From: Candidatus Avimonas faecium | GTDB taxonomy: Bacteria; Bacillota; Clostridia; Oscillospirales; Acutalibacteraceae | DNA: 55,927 nt | Assembly: GCA_904419005.1 (NCBI GenBank) | Contig: CAJFQI010000011.1 | Coordinates: forward strand, 1-55,927 | Reading direction: 5' to 3' | In this document: one piece after another, positions 1 through 9,158 of the stretch | Numbering within the stretch: the first letter of the stretch is position 1 | Layout of the letters: each line of letters begins with the position of its first letter | Program-made: the position numbers and the translations under genes | The notes under the pieces: model-generated | The model's database searches: none | Told to the model about the DNA's origin: nothing | What the model saw: the letters and a program-made list of their open reading frames with translations, nothing else

Positions 1-1707
1 CGTCTGTAGCTTCACCATTCGGGCATATAAGCCGTTTTGCTTCAACAATGTTTCCGGTGCGCCTTCTTCGGCCACGGTTCCTTCAGAAAGCACCACGATT
101 TTGTCTGCTCCGGCTACGGTGCGCATCCGGTGAGCAATCACCAGTACGGTCTTATCCGCGATTAGACGGGAGATGGCGGTTTGAATCAGAGTTTCATTCT
201 CTACGTCCAGCGAAGCGGTTGCTTCGTCCAAAAGAATAATCGGCGCGTTTTTCAAGAAAGCACGGGCAATGGAAATCCGTTGCCGCTCGCCTCCAGAAAG
301 CTCGCAGCCATTTTCCCCGATATGGGTATTCCAGCCATCTGGCAGCTTTTCGGCAAATTTATCTACATTAGCCAGTCTTGCCGCTGTTAATACCTGTTCG
401 TCGGTAGCATCCTTATTCCCAATTCGTATATTCTCCATAATCGTATTGTCAAACAGGGTAACGTCCTGAAATACAATAGAGAACAGGGAAAGCAGTGCCT
501 CAGGGTCAACTTTGGAAATATCCATGCCTCCCACAGTGATTTTGCCCCGGCTTACATCCCAGAACCTTGCTGCCAGCCGGGAAACCGTCGTTTTGCCGCC
601 GCCTGACGGCCCAACCAAAGCTGTGACTTCACCCTGTTTTGCGGTAAAGGAAACATCTTTCAGTACGGTTTCCCCTGTGTTATAGGCAAAGCCTACATGG
701 TCAAAGACAATATCATAGCCTTTGTTGGAAAGCCGGGTATCTCCCTGTTGAATCGGATGGTCGAGGATCTCATTCATACGGGCGATGTTGGTGCGGGTGC
801 TGATAACTGCCGCCAGATTTTGCAGCGCTCCTTGCAACGGGTCGTAAAGCCTTGATACAACAAGTAGGAACATAAAGAAGGTCAGCACATCGAGACTGCC
901 TCTTATCAGCAAGACTGAGCCTACCAGTGCAACTGTGGCGATTCCCAGCTTTAATATGAGTGATGCGGAAACTACAAAGGCGGCCAATCCAAATTCGTTC
1001 AGGATAGAGCGGTGTTCTACAGCGCGGATTTTCTTTTCTAATCCTTTCAGATATTCCTGTTCAGCGTTGTTGGCCTTCAGGTCGCGTACGGTCTCAATGC
1101 ACTCCTGAATCCCATCTGCACAAGCCATCTTCACATCCATCGCTTTTTGATTCAGTCGTTCCTGTACCTTTGCAGAGAAGCCTACAATGGCAAAGGCAAC
1201 TGGCAGTACCCACAGTGCCGCCAGCGCCATGCGCCAGTCAAACACCAAAAGGCCAATGGAAATCAAAATGGTAGAAATAATGGATCCCGCCAGTTCCGGT
1301 ATAAAGTGAGAAAAACTCTGCTCTAAAAAGGTGCAGTCAGCCATGATAGTGCTGGTGAGATCAGCAAGATCCTTCTTCCCGAAGAAAGACAACGGTATTT
1401 TCCGCAGTCGTTCAGCCAGCGTAATCCTCCGCACACCGCTTTCTGTATAGGTGGCAAAATAAGTGGCGTTGTACTGAATGTAAGTGGTAAGCAGAATCAG
1501 GCCGATGCACACCGCACAGCCGATAATGTAAAAGATAAGTTTTTCACTGGGAACACCGCCGTTCATCAGATCAGCTACTAAAAAATACAAAAGTCCCACG
1601 GGGAACATAAAGGAAAGATTTTGAAGAACGCAGGCCAGACAGCCTTTCACCAGATCCTTAGCCCCCTGTTCGGAAAGGGCATATCGTTTTTGAAGTCTTT
1701 TAATCAC
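1..1707 (-). CDS. ABC transporter half-molecule, permease fused to ATPase (3' end cut by window)
   Basis: The frame is open from a GTG at 1707 to the window edge (569 codons); the last residues read LYARMVKLQT, so only a few C-terminal residues are missing. The N-terminal half carries about six membrane helices (ABC exporter type 1 fold). The C-terminal half is the nucleotide-binding domain with Walker A GPSGGGKTT, signature LSGGERQRISIA, and Walker B plus D-loop ILLLDEATASLD. It starts one base after the stop of the upstream half-transporter, so the two are translationally coupled and probably form a heterodimeric exporter. Substrate is not readable; drug, peptide and siderophore-type exporters/importers (YbtPQ/IrtAB-like) share this layout. 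Codon use is clearly less GC-rich than the chromosome to the right, which suggests transfer together with the tetR gene. Confidence 0.93.
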   Translation of the reverse strand, partial: MIKRLQKRYALSEQGAKDLVKGCLACVLQNLSFMFPVGLLYFLVADLMNGGVPSEKLIFYIIGCAVCIGLILLTTYIQYNATYFATYTESGVRRITLAERLRKIPLSFFGKKDLADLTSTIMADCTFLEQSFSHFIPELAGSIISTILISIGLLVFDWRMALAALWVLPVAFAIVGFSAKVQERLNQKAMDVKMACADGIQECIETVRDLKANNAEQEYLKGLEKKIRAVEHRSILNEFGLAAFVVSASLILKLGIATVALVGSVLLIRGSLDVLTFFMFLLVVSRLYDPLQGALQNLAAVISTRTNIARMNEILDHPIQQGDTRLSNKGYDIVFDHVGFAYNTGETVLKDVSFTAKQGEVTALVGPSGGGKTTVSRLAARFWDVSRGKITVGGMDISKVDPEALLSLFSIVFQDVTLFDNTIMENIRIGNKDATDEQVLTAARLANVDKFAEKLPDGWNTHIGENGCELSGGERQRISIARAFLKNAPIILLDEATASLDVENETLIQTAISRLIADKTVLVIAHRMRTVAGADKIVVLSEGTVAEEGAPETLLKQNGLYARMVKLQT

Positions 1708-1708
1708 T

Positions 1709-3481
1709 TTATTGTGCCTCCTTTGCAACCTTCCACTGAACGGAAGTCTGATAGTCCTGCCACATTCGGCTGAAAATTCCGCCCTTTTCCAACAGCTCCT
1801 GGCTATTGCCGCTTTCTGCAATCCGGCCGTTTTCGATGACATAAATTTGATCCGCGCTGGCTACCGTGGAGAGCCGATGGGCGATCATAATAACCGTTTT
1901 TCCCTCGGACAGTTTGGAGAAGGCCGCCTGTACACGGGTTTCATTATCCGGGTCGGCAAAAGCGGTGGCCTCGTCAAGAATGATGATGGGGGCATCTTTC
2001 AGCATGACACGGGCAATAGCGATTCGCTGCTGTTCACCTCCTGAAAGGTAAACGCCTTTTGTGCCGATCACAGTGTCTGCACCTTGGGGCAGCTTTTCAA
2101 GAATATCGTCGCACTGTGCGTTATGGAGCGCAGTCATGATTTCCTCGCGGGTCGCATCCGGTTTACCCATACGCACATTTTCCAAAATCGAGGCTTTGAT
2201 TAGGCGACTGTTTTGGAACACAAAAGAGACGGTATTCATTAATTCTTCTTTCGGAATGTTTTTCACATTCACGCCGCCTATTTTTACACTGCCGCTTTGC
2301 GGGTCAAAGAACCGGCAGATCAGATTGGCAAGCGTGGTTTTGCCTCCCCCAGACGGGCCCACAAAGGCCGCCTTCTGCCCTGCAGGAATCGCAAGTGAAA
2401 TATCTGTAATAACCTCGTTTTCTCCGTCATAGCTGAAACGAACGTGGTCAAGCTGCACCGAAGCGTCCTCTGGGTGTTCCGGCTGTTTTGGTTCTGCAAG
2501 CGGCTTAAGGTTCAATACACTGTCGATTCTCTGCAAGGCATCGTCCACGATCATGGCGTTTTCGCTCTGGAACATGATGCGGGTGAGGGTGACGGAGATA
2601 ATGGGCGTAATGATGATATAGAACATGAGATCCAGCAGGAAATCCTTGGTAACGCCGCCTTGGGTAAAAACCAGCGCACCGGCAATCAGTGCGGCAAACA
2701 CTCCGTTGATGGCCGCCGTGTAGAACATCATGGGCATCCGAAGTTCCTTGGTATAGGCGATCACCCACACTTTATACCGGTCAATGGAATCCTTGAACTT
2801 TTTGAAGGAGAAGATCGTCTGTCCGAAGGTTTTAACAACGGGAATCCCTCGTACATACTCCACCGCTTCATTGGACATGTCATCAAGAGCATTTTGATAT
2901 TCTTTCATTTTTTCCTGCATCCGCTTTCCGGTCATTGCCATCATAATCAGAAATCCCAGCACGACCGGAACAAGGCTCAAAAGCCCCAGCCGCCAGTCGA
3001 ACACCAACAGCAGGACGAAAAGGCCGCAGGGTGTCGCAATAGCATTGGCGCGGTCTGGAAGCTGGTGAGCCAGATAGGTTTCGGTGGCGGCGCTGGATTC
3101 ATTGACGATCTTGCGGAGCCTGCCGCTGCCGAACTGCTCTGCAAAACCAAGGGGCAGCTTGACGATATGTTTCATCGTTTGCAAGCGCAGATTGGTAGCG
3201 ATACGAAATGCTCCTTTGTGAGAACACATCAAGCCTCCTATGTAGATCAGTACTGCAATGACGGCAAATAGCACCGCCATCCAACCATCATGGGTTAAGT
3301 TTTGCGCATGGCTGAAATCCGGCGCAACCTCCAGCACTTCCTGGATAATTTTCCAGATATAGTAGAAGGGCACTAATGCGACGAGGGCGCTGATTGCCGA
3401 AAGCATCCATGAAGCATAGATCAGATATTTGTGGCTGCCTGCAATCTGCAGCAGGCGTGACAGATTGGATTGTTTTTTCAA
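1709..3481 (-). CDS. ABC transporter half-molecule, permease fused to ATPase
   Basis: This is a 590-residue half-transporter: six membrane helices in residues 1-310, then a nucleotide-binding domain with Walker A GPSGGGKTT, signature LSGGEQQRIAIARV and Walker B IIILDEATAF. The D-loop reads AFADPDNE instead of the canonical SALD; as I recall, this variant is common in YbtQ/IrtB-like subunits. The partner at 1-1707 has a standard ASLD D-loop, so the pair is likely an asymmetric heterodimer in the cytoplasmic membrane. A tetR-family gene lies 107 bp upstream on the same strand, with a perfect 20-bp palindrome in the gap, so transcription is probably repressor-controlled and induced by the transported compound. 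Substrate unknown. Confidence 0.93.
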   Translation of the reverse strand: MKKQSNLSRLLQIAGSHKYLIYASWMLSAISALVALVPFYYIWKIIQEVLEVAPDFSHAQNLTHDGWMAVLFAVIAVLIYIGGLMCSHKGAFRIATNLRLQTMKHIVKLPLGFAEQFGSGRLRKIVNESSAATETYLAHQLPDRANAIATPCGLFVLLLVFDWRLGLLSLVPVVLGFLIMMAMTGKRMQEKMKEYQNALDDMSNEAVEYVRGIPVVKTFGQTIFSFKKFKDSIDRYKVWVIAYTKELRMPMMFYTAAINGVFAALIAGALVFTQGGVTKDFLLDLMFYIIITPIISVTLTRIMFQSENAMIVDDALQRIDSVLNLKPLAEPKQPEHPEDASVQLDHVRFSYDGENEVITDISLAIPAGQKAAFVGPSGGGKTTLANLICRFFDPQSGSVKIGGVNVKNIPKEELMNTVSFVFQNSRLIKASILENVRMGKPDATREEIMTALHNAQCDDILEKLPQGADTVIGTKGVYLSGGEQQRIAIARVMLKDAPIIILDEATAFADPDNETRVQAAFSKLSEGKTVIMIAHRLSTVASADQIYVIENGRIAESGNSQELLEKGGIFSRMWQDYQTSVQWKVAKEAQ

Positions 3482-3547
3482 AGAAGATTCCTCCTTTTCT
3501 TTATTTCATCTATGATAAAGAGAACACAAGAGCGTTCTTCTTATATT

Positions 3548-3567
3548 AAGTTAGTTATAACTAACTT
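3548..3567. promoter_or_regulatory. 20-bp perfect palindrome, likely operator of the ABC genes
   Basis: The 20 bases are a perfect inverted repeat built around GTTATAAC. It sits 66 bp before the ABC start and just after the tetR stop. Size and symmetry fit a TetR-family operator. The palindrome ahead of tetR (4219-4231) is different (ATAACA-C-TGTTAT) but shares TTAT/ATAA half-site character. Regulator binding is inference. Confidence 0.6.
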
Positions 3568-3588
3568 TTTGGCAAAAATTACAGGGCT

Positions 3589-4199
3589 TTACTGCCCCAT
3601 AATTTTCATCCATCCGGCCGTATAAAAGGCTCGCATTTCCTTTACATAGTTTTCTGCGTCATCCAGCGGCATTTCATGGATCACCAGTTCAAAAAAAGTA
3701 TGAAACATGCCAGTGATCAGAATATGCTCTAATGCGGGGTCGATCTTCGGGGAAGGCCGCCCCAGTTCCTCCAGAACCTTTTGATAGGAATGTGTTGCTT
3801 CTGCTTCAATTTCCACCATTTCATCAATAAGACCGGAAAATTTGGTTCCTTCTGAACAGCAGAGGATAAGTTTGCATTCTTCCAGATGCTCATAGGCGTA
3901 ATGCAGCATCTCAAACATACATATCCCAGAAATATCACCCATAACTTCTGGTTGCTGTTCGTGTGGAAGTTCGGCAAATTCCTGCTGTGCCTTCTTGAAG
4001 CAGGTAAGAATATAATCGTAATGTTTGCCCACCAGCGCTTCAAACAGTTCTTCTTTGCTTTTATAATACCCATAAAATGCCCCGGTAGTCATACCTACCG
4101 ATTTGACAATGTTTCGTAGAGAAGCATCTTTATAGCCCTTTTCCAAAAACTCCGCTTTTGCAGCGCGGTGGATGCGTTCTACGGTTGTCAGATTTCCAT
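3589..4199 (-). CDS. TetR/AcrR family regulator with a problematic start
   Basis: The N-terminal helix-turn-helix region (ASLRNIV...TTGAFYGYYKSKEELFEALV) and the all-helical ligand domain are typical of TetR/AcrR repressors. The obvious in-frame start (TTG at 4146) would remove helix 1 of the DNA-binding domain. Upstream the frame continues as TTVERIHRAAKAEF back to a stop, with no ATG, GTG or TTG; the only candidates are CTG at 4191 or ATA at 4203. An ATG at 4199, 12 nt after a strong AAGGAGG, lies in another frame and meets a stop after three codons. One additional A in the AAA run at 4193-4195 would give MENLTTVERIHRAA, a normal start. So either a one-base loss has broken the gene (or is a sequence error), or it uses a rare start. 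It probably controls the two ABC genes downstream. Confidence 0.8.
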
Positions 4200-4218
4200 C
4201 TATCGTATTCGCCTCCTT

Positions 4219-4244
4219 ATAACACTGTTATATATCGCTGTTAT
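4219..4244. promoter_or_regulatory. Operator-like repeats upstream of tetR
   Basis: Positions 4219-4231 form a perfect 6-1-6 palindrome (ATAACA-C-TGTTAT). A second CTGTTATAT follows at 4238-4246, giving a direct repeat of CTGTTATAT. The site lies directly upstream of the tetR Shine-Dalgarno sequence, where an autoregulatory operator would be expected. Binding is not demonstrated. Confidence 0.5.
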
Positions 4245-4316
4245 ATTATAATCCGTGAAAAAGATATTGTCAAGAGGAAAAGAGGTTCTGGCGTATTTCA
4301 CAGATTAGCAAGCAAT

Positions 4317-4385
4317 GCAAACATGTACATGTTTGCGATTTTGGCGGGATTTCTATCCGCCAAAACGCTTGTTGAGGGATAAGCC
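4317..4385. other. oriT-like segment: palindrome, hairpin and C-tract
   Basis: The gap 4204-4684 has no credible gene. It contains a perfect 20-bp palindrome (4317-4336, core CATGTACATG), then an inverted repeat TTTTGGCGGGAT / ATCCGCCAAAA with a 4-nt loop (4339-4365), then ACGCTTGTTGAGGG and CCCCCAAGCCCCC. A hairpin followed by such a short conserved stretch resembles transfer origins next to relaxase genes of Bacillota integrative or mobilizable elements. No relaxase gene is in the window, so this is a resemblance and not an identification. Confidence 0.35.
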
Positions 4386-4462
4386 CCCAAGCCCCCAAGA
4401 TCGTCCCCTTCGGTGGCGGCTGCGCGTCCTTAGGACTCTGAAAATTTGAAATAGGCAAAAGA

Positions 4463-4503
4463 AAAACTCTATGCAAATGGTTCGTCCATTCACATAGAGT
4501 TTT
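4463..4503. terminator. Intrinsic terminator, bidirectional
   Basis: The arms AAAACTCTATG (4463-4473) and CATAGAGTTTT (4493-4503) pair perfectly, with an inner AATGG/CCATT pairing. The A-rich and T-rich flanks let it act in either direction. It lies just inside the AT-rich segment, near where the sequence becomes GC-rich (about 4590). Confidence 0.7.
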
Positions 4504-4684
4504 CTTATTTTCCGTTCACTTGGCATAGGTCAGTATTTTTGCAATACTTCTTTATGATCCTCTGCGCTTGCACGAGGTCCCCTTTTTTCTTGCCGCCTCC
4601 CGGCCGGGCGCCGGCGGGTCCCGGGATGCCTTCCTGCTTAGGCGGCGTGGAAGGCCGATGCCGTCCCCAGCCGCTCGGGCTGCT

Positions 4685-5227
4685 TTATTCCTCCATCTGC
4701 CGGCCCAGGAAGGCGGCCGCCACCTGGGCGAGCTTCACGTCCCCTTCGCCGGGGATCGCGCCCGTCTCGGGCAGCAGCATACAGACCGCGCCGATCACGT
4801 CGCCCGCCGCCAGGATGGGGGCTGTCACCGCGGCGTACCGCTCAATCCCTTCTACCGGCTGGGTGCGCTTGGGCTCGCCCGCCGCCGCCACCTGGGTGCG
4901 GCGGGACTCCATGATCTCCTCCATCTGGGCGGATATGCGGCGCTCCATAAATTCCTTGCGGGAAACGCCGGCGGCGGCCACCACATGGTCGCGGTCGCAG
5001 ATGAGCACCGGCATACCGCATGCACGGGACATCACATCCGCATAGGGGGCGGCGAAGGGGGACATCTCCCCCACCGGCGAATATTTTTTAAAGACCACCT
5101 CGCCGTCGTTATCGGTAAATATCTCAAGCGGGTCGCCCTCACGGATACGCATGGTGCGGCGGATTTCCTTGGGGATGACGACCCGCCCCAGGTCGTCAAT
5201 GCGTCGTACGATTCCTGTTGCTTTCAA
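4685..5227 (-). CDS. spoVT: Stage V sporulation protein T (AbrB-type regulator)
   Basis: The 180-residue product begins MKATGIVRRIDDLGRVVIPK, nearly identical to the SpoVT N-terminus. Residues 1-50 form the swapped-hairpin AbrB/SpoVT DNA-binding domain; the rest is a GAF-like domain. Length matches B. subtilis SpoVT (178 aa). I choose TTG at 5227 because GGAGG sits 8 nt upstream; the ATG at 5242 overlaps that ribosome-binding site. SpoVT is made in the forespore under sigma-G and adjusts late forespore gene expression. I could not identify a clear sigma-G promoter in the 5228-5516 gap. Confidence 0.95.
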   Translation of the reverse strand: MKATGIVRRIDDLGRVVIPKEIRRTMRIREGDPLEIFTDNDGEVVFKKYSPVGEMSPFAAPYADVMSRACGMPVLICDRDHVVAAAGVSRKEFMERRISAQMEEIMESRRTQVAAAGEPKRTQPVEGIERYAAVTAPILAAGDVIGAVCMLLPETGAIPGEGDVKLAQVAAAFLGRQMEE

Positions 5228-5516
5228 CTTCAATTCCTCCATCTATCTGCATAATCGCCTGCTTGTACCCGCAGGCGGGAGCCGGCCCGCGGGTCTTGGC
5301 CGGCCGCTGCCCGCAGCCTTGCTTTGCGCTCTGTTATTGTTTGCAAGCGGAGGAAATATATACGCGGCCGGCGGGCCGGTTTTTGCTTCTTTTTTCCGTG
5401 CCAGCGCATCTGCGTATACCGGCGTTTTTCGCCCGGCCGCGGCAAAGCCCCCGCGCCGCCGCCATGGGCGGGACGCGGAGGCCTTGCGGTTTCTTTTTCC
5501 TTTGGGAGGCCGGGCC

Positions 5517-8228
5517 TTATTCGGTGCGCAGGGCCGTGACGGGGTCCTTGCGCGCCGCCTTTTTAGACGGGATCAGGCCGGCGATCAGGGTCAGGGCCAT
5601 GCTCAGCACGACCAGGATCACCGCCCCCGCCAGCGGCAGGGCCGCATTGACCACGTCGGTACCGGCCAGCGCATGGATGATCGCATTGATCGGGAAGAGC
5701 AGCAGGCAGGTGACGCCGACGCCGATCAGGCCGGCGCAGAGGCCGACGATGAACGTCTCCGCATTGAACACCTGGGAAATGTTGCGCTTGGAAGCGCCGA
5801 TCGCGCGCAGGATGCCGATCTCCTTGGTACGCTCAAGCACCGAGATATAGGTGATGATGCCGATCATGATCGACGACACCACCAGCGACACGGCGACGAA
5901 CGCAATGAGCACATAGGTGATGATATTGACGATGGTCGTCACCGAGGACATCAGCAGCCCCACATAATCGGTGTAGGTGATCTGGTCCTCCGCCGCCGCA
6001 GTTTCATTATACCGGTCAATGCAGGCGGAGATGGCGTCCTTATCCTCAAAGCTGTCGGCATACAGGCTGATTGACGACGGGGCGTCCCGGCTGATGAAGC
6101 CGAAATCCTCCATGTTCTCGTCATAGGTGCCGGGCGAAATATAGGAGTCGTAGATCATCAGCAGGACGTCGTCCTCCGGGTCGAGCAGATACTGGTCCAG
6201 CGCGGCCGCCAGCTCCGCCTCCCCCAGCGAAAGCATCCTTTCGGCCTGCTGCGGGTCGTCGCTGTACATCACCCTGACCATATCCCTGCACAGGGCCGCC
6301 TTGTCCGAAATGCTCATATTGGCCAGGTAGGTCTTGGCGTCCGCGATTTTGTCCGCGTCGTCCGAAGGGGCGAAGCGCAGCCCGCTGAGCACGCTCACCT
6401 CGGGGCTTTCCTGCTGCGCCAGGACGACGGGGCTCTGTTCGGTGTGCTCAATCAGGTAATCGGTCAGGGCCCGGGTATAGCCGACCGCCCGGGTAATCGG
6501 GGCGGCGGAGGCATCCTCAACCGGGCGGACCACGCCGACCACCTTGAGCGTCAGGGCGCCGTCCACCAGCTCCTGCAGCTTCTGCTTATCGTCCGCGGCG
6601 TTGTCAAAGGTGCCGTCCTCGTTTTCCACGTAATAATCGCAGGCAGGCACCAGCCGGAAGGTCAGGGAGCAGATATCCTCATAGCTCCAGCTGTGCTCCG
6701 GCAGGTCCACCTCTTCCCCGTTTTCAATCTTGGCCATCAGGTCCTTGTATTCCCGGCTGGGCAGCAGGCCGAGCTCGTATAAGGTCGAAGCGGCGATTTC
6801 GTTGTTCTGGTCAAGGACCAAAACCACCTCGTCGTAGCTTTGGGGCCAGCTGCCGTACAGCACATCGTAATTGTCGGTGACCGCCGGGCTGATCAGGGCG
6901 CCGCCCTGGCCGGGCAGGAGCTCGTCGAAATTCCCGGAAGAGCCCATCATCGCGGACATGGACGCCATCCCGGACATCATCGACGAGCCCGTATCGTCCT
7001 GCAGGGTGCTGCCGTCGGTGTTGACCAGCACGCCGTCCGGGTCGTAGGTATAGGCGTCAAACTGCACATCGTAGGAATAGACGATGCCGTTTTCCCCCAG
7101 GTACTGGTGGATCTCGCTGTCCGGGTCGTCCAGATAACTCTTAAAATCGGTCAGGTTGTTTTCGGTGATGCTCGCCGTCATGCTGCTCGCCATTTCCAGG
7201 TCAAGGCTGTTGGAATACACCGCGTCCCGTTCATGCTCGCGGTCCCCGGACGCCGCCTGCATCCCCAGCTCCATCAGGCTGCTGAGGTCGAACGACTGCG
7301 CGTCAATCGTGATGGGGTAGGCGGTCATGGTGTCCTTCTGGATCTCGGTGATATAATTGTTGACCCCGGTCGAGATCGAAAGGATCAGCGCGATGCCGAT
7401 GATGCCGATCGACCCGGCAAAGGAGGTGAGCAGGGTGCGCGCCTTTTTGGTCCGCAGGTTGTTGAAGCTCAGGGAAAGGGCCGTTAAAAACGACATCGAC
7501 GACTTGCCCATGTTTTCGTGCTTGGGGGGCGCCAGCTCCTGCTCGTCCACCGCAAAGGGGTCGGAATCGTCCAGGATCCTGCCGTCCTTCAGCCGGACGA
7601 TGCGGGTGGCATAGGCCTGCGCCAGCTCCGGGTTGTGGGTGACCATCACCACCAGGCGGTCCTTGGCTACCTCCTTGAGCAGCTCCATGACCTGGATGCT
7701 GGTTTCGGAATCGAGCGCGCCGGTCGGCTCGTCGGCCAGGAGGATATCCGGGTTGTTGACCAGCGCGCGGGCGATGGCCACCCGCTGCATCTGCCCGCCG
7801 GACATCTGGTTGGGGCGCTTGTGGGCCTGCTCGCCCAGCCCCACCTTTTCCAGCGCCTCCCGCGCCCGCCGGCGGCGCTCCTTTTTCGGGATGCCCGAAA
7901 TGGTCAGCGCCAGCTCGACGTTGGCCAGCACCGACTGGTGGGGGATCAGGTTATAGCTCTGGAAAACAAAGCCGATGGTGTGGTTGCGGTAGGAATCCCA
8001 GTCCCGGTCCTTATACCGCTTGGTTGAGATCCCGTTGATAATCAGGTCGCCGCTGTCATAGTGGTCCAGCCCGCCGATGATGTTCAGCAGCGTCGTCTTG
8101 CCCGAGCCGCTCGGCCCCAGGACGGCGACGAATTCGTTATCCCGCAGGTTTAGGCTCACCCCGTCCAGCGCCCGCTGGGTCAGGTCGCCCGTTTTGTACT
8201 GCTTGGATATGTTTTGGATTTGAAGCAT
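5517..8228 (-). CDS. Fused ABC transporter: LolD/MacB-type ATPase plus FtsX-family permease
   Basis: The 903-residue protein has the ATPase at the N-terminus: Walker [10 protein letters not shown] (38-46), signature [15 protein letters not shown], Walker [13 protein letters not shown]. After a linker come one membrane helix near residue 270, a large extracytoplasmic domain (about 290-760), and three C-terminal helices with the FtsX-domain signature around [27 protein letters not shown]. Start ATG 8228 has AGGAAGGGG upstream. The architecture is that of MacB-like mechanotransmission ABC systems, which act on lipoproteins, peptides or antibiotics and do not carry solute through a pore. It is a single-gene unit with its own promoter (8411-8439). 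Its substrate is not readable. Confidence 0.93.
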   Translation of the reverse strand: MLQIQNISKQYKTGDLTQRALDGVSLNLRDNEFVAVLGPSGSGKTTLLNIIGGLDHYDSGDLIINGISTKRYKDRDWDSYRNHTIGFVFQSYNLIPHQSVLANVELALTISGIPKKERRRRAREALEKVGLGEQAHKRPNQMSGGQMQRVAIARALVNNPDILLADEPTGALDSETSIQVMELLKEVAKDRLVVMVTHNPELAQAYATRIVRLKDGRILDDSDPFAVDEQELAPPKHENMGKSSMSFLTALSLSFNNLRTKKARTLLTSFAGSIGIIGIALILSISTGVNNYITEIQKDTMTAYPITIDAQSFDLSSLMELGMQAASGDREHERDAVYSNSLDLEMASSMTASITENNLTDFKSYLDDPDSEIHQYLGENGIVYSYDVQFDAYTYDPDGVLVNTDGSTLQDDTGSSMMSGMASMSAMMGSSGNFDELLPGQGGALISPAVTDNYDVLYGSWPQSYDEVVLVLDQNNEIAASTLYELGLLPSREYKDLMAKIENGEEVDLPEHSWSYEDICSLTFRLVPACDYYVENEDGTFDNAADDKQKLQELVDGALTLKVVGVVRPVEDASAAPITRAVGYTRALTDYLIEHTEQSPVVLAQQESPEVSVLSGLRFAPSDDADKIADAKTYLANMSISDKAALCRDMVRVMYSDDPQQAERMLSLGEAELAAALDQYLLDPEDDVLLMIYDSYISPGTYDENMEDFGFISRDAPSSISLYADSFEDKDAISACIDRYNETAAAEDQITYTDYVGLLMSSVTTIVNIITYVLIAFVAVSLVVSSIMIGIITYISVLERTKEIGILRAIGASKRNISQVFNAETFIVGLCAGLIGVGVTCLLLFPINAIIHALAGTDVVNAALPLAGAVILVVLSMALTLIAGLIPSKKAARKDPVTALRTE

Positions 8229-8747
8229 AAGAACCCCTTCCTGCCGCCGGGCCGGCTTTCTGGTAAGCCCCGGAGCCCTGTCCCGACGAAAAATACCGCC
8301 CGGCAGCTGCCGGCGGCATAACGCGCTCGCTGTTCCATTCTTCTCCACAAAAGCGGCGCCGGGCCGCCTGGGTCTGCGCGCCGACGTCCACCGTGCCAAT
8401 CGTCTTTTGCATTATACCGCGCGGGGCACAAAAAAGTAATGGTGAATTTGTAAATTTTTTCAATGCCCCGGCTTTCCTTGCGGAACCGCATCAGCCGGCC
8501 AGCGGGCAGCCGCCGGCGGGGATGGGCAGGGGACGGAGCGCCCGGCTGCCTGCTCCGCCTCCTTCAAAGCGGCCGGCGTACGGCTGCAAAGGGTCAGCCT
8601 GTCCGGTGCCAAAACGCGCCGCTCCGCAGGGCCGGCTCCGGCGGGAGGGGAAAACGCAAAACGGACGGCGACGGGAAAGGGATCCCGATCGCCGCCCGCT
8701 GTATCCGGCGGGGCCCCGCCCAGGGCGCGCCCGCCCTGCCGGGAAGC
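8229..8747. other. Intergenic region, leader of the fused ABC gene
   Basis: The 519 bp hold the ABC promoter and a leader of about 175 nt (8229-8404). The part from 8463 to 8747 is very GC-rich. Long open frames there on both strands are composition artefacts without recognisable motifs. No convincing terminator is seen for the upstream gene ending at 8748. Confidence 0.5.
8411..8439 (-). promoter_or_regulatory. Sigma-A-like promoter of the fused ABC transporter
   Basis: On the minus strand TTACTT (8434-8439), a 17-bp spacer and TATAAT (8411-8416) lie in an AT-rich patch within GC-rich sequence. The -10 is perfect and the -35 is weak. Confidence 0.6.
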
Positions 8748-9119
8748 TCAGCCGCCCATGCCGCCGTCCTCCTGACCGGCGCCGGCCCAATCCAGGAGTG
8801 CCGGCGCCGCCTCCCGCTCGCTTTGCAGGAGCCACACCTCGGCCCGCCAGGCCGGCGGCGTCAGGGCCCACAGCCGCCCCGCCCATTTCTGCACCTCGTC
8901 CGAGATGGTCACCGCCTGCTCCCGGCCGAACAGGTTGAGCAAAACCTGTCCCTCCCGGGTGGAAATGTCCAGCCGCAGGCTGCCGCTGCCGAACCCGACC
9001 CGCCGGGTATTGTAATCGGCGACCAGGAAGCCCGCCCCCATCAGGAGCAGGCAGAACGTCAGGGTAAACGCGGCGCAGAAGGCGCGCAGGCGGCGGTATT
9101 TTTCCTGTTTTTTCTTCAT
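8748..9119 (-). CDS. Small membrane-anchored protein of unknown function, downstream of spoIIP
   Basis: The 123-residue product has a basic N-terminus (MKKKQEKYRRLR) followed by one hydrophobic helix (about residues 14-34). The extracytoplasmic remainder is about 90 residues. I do not recognise a family. It begins 39 bp after the spoIIP stop on the same strand, so it is probably cotranscribed and may be made during sporulation. That functional link is only by position. Confidence 0.7.
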   Translation of the reverse strand: MKKKQEKYRRLRAFCAAFTLTFCLLLMGAGFLVADYNTRRVGFGSGSLRLDISTREGQVLLNLFGREQAVTISDEVQKWAGRLWALTPPAWRAEVWLLQSEREAAPALLDWAGAGQEDGGMGG

Positions 9120-9158
9120 ATCCTTGGGACGCGGCCGCCCGTCCGGCGCGCCCGCGCC

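Noticed and set aside
2444-3271. Plus-strand open frame of 275 codons inside the second ABC half-transporter
   Set aside because: It lies antisense to a clear ABC gene, has His-rich low-quality sequence and no ribosome-binding site or motif.
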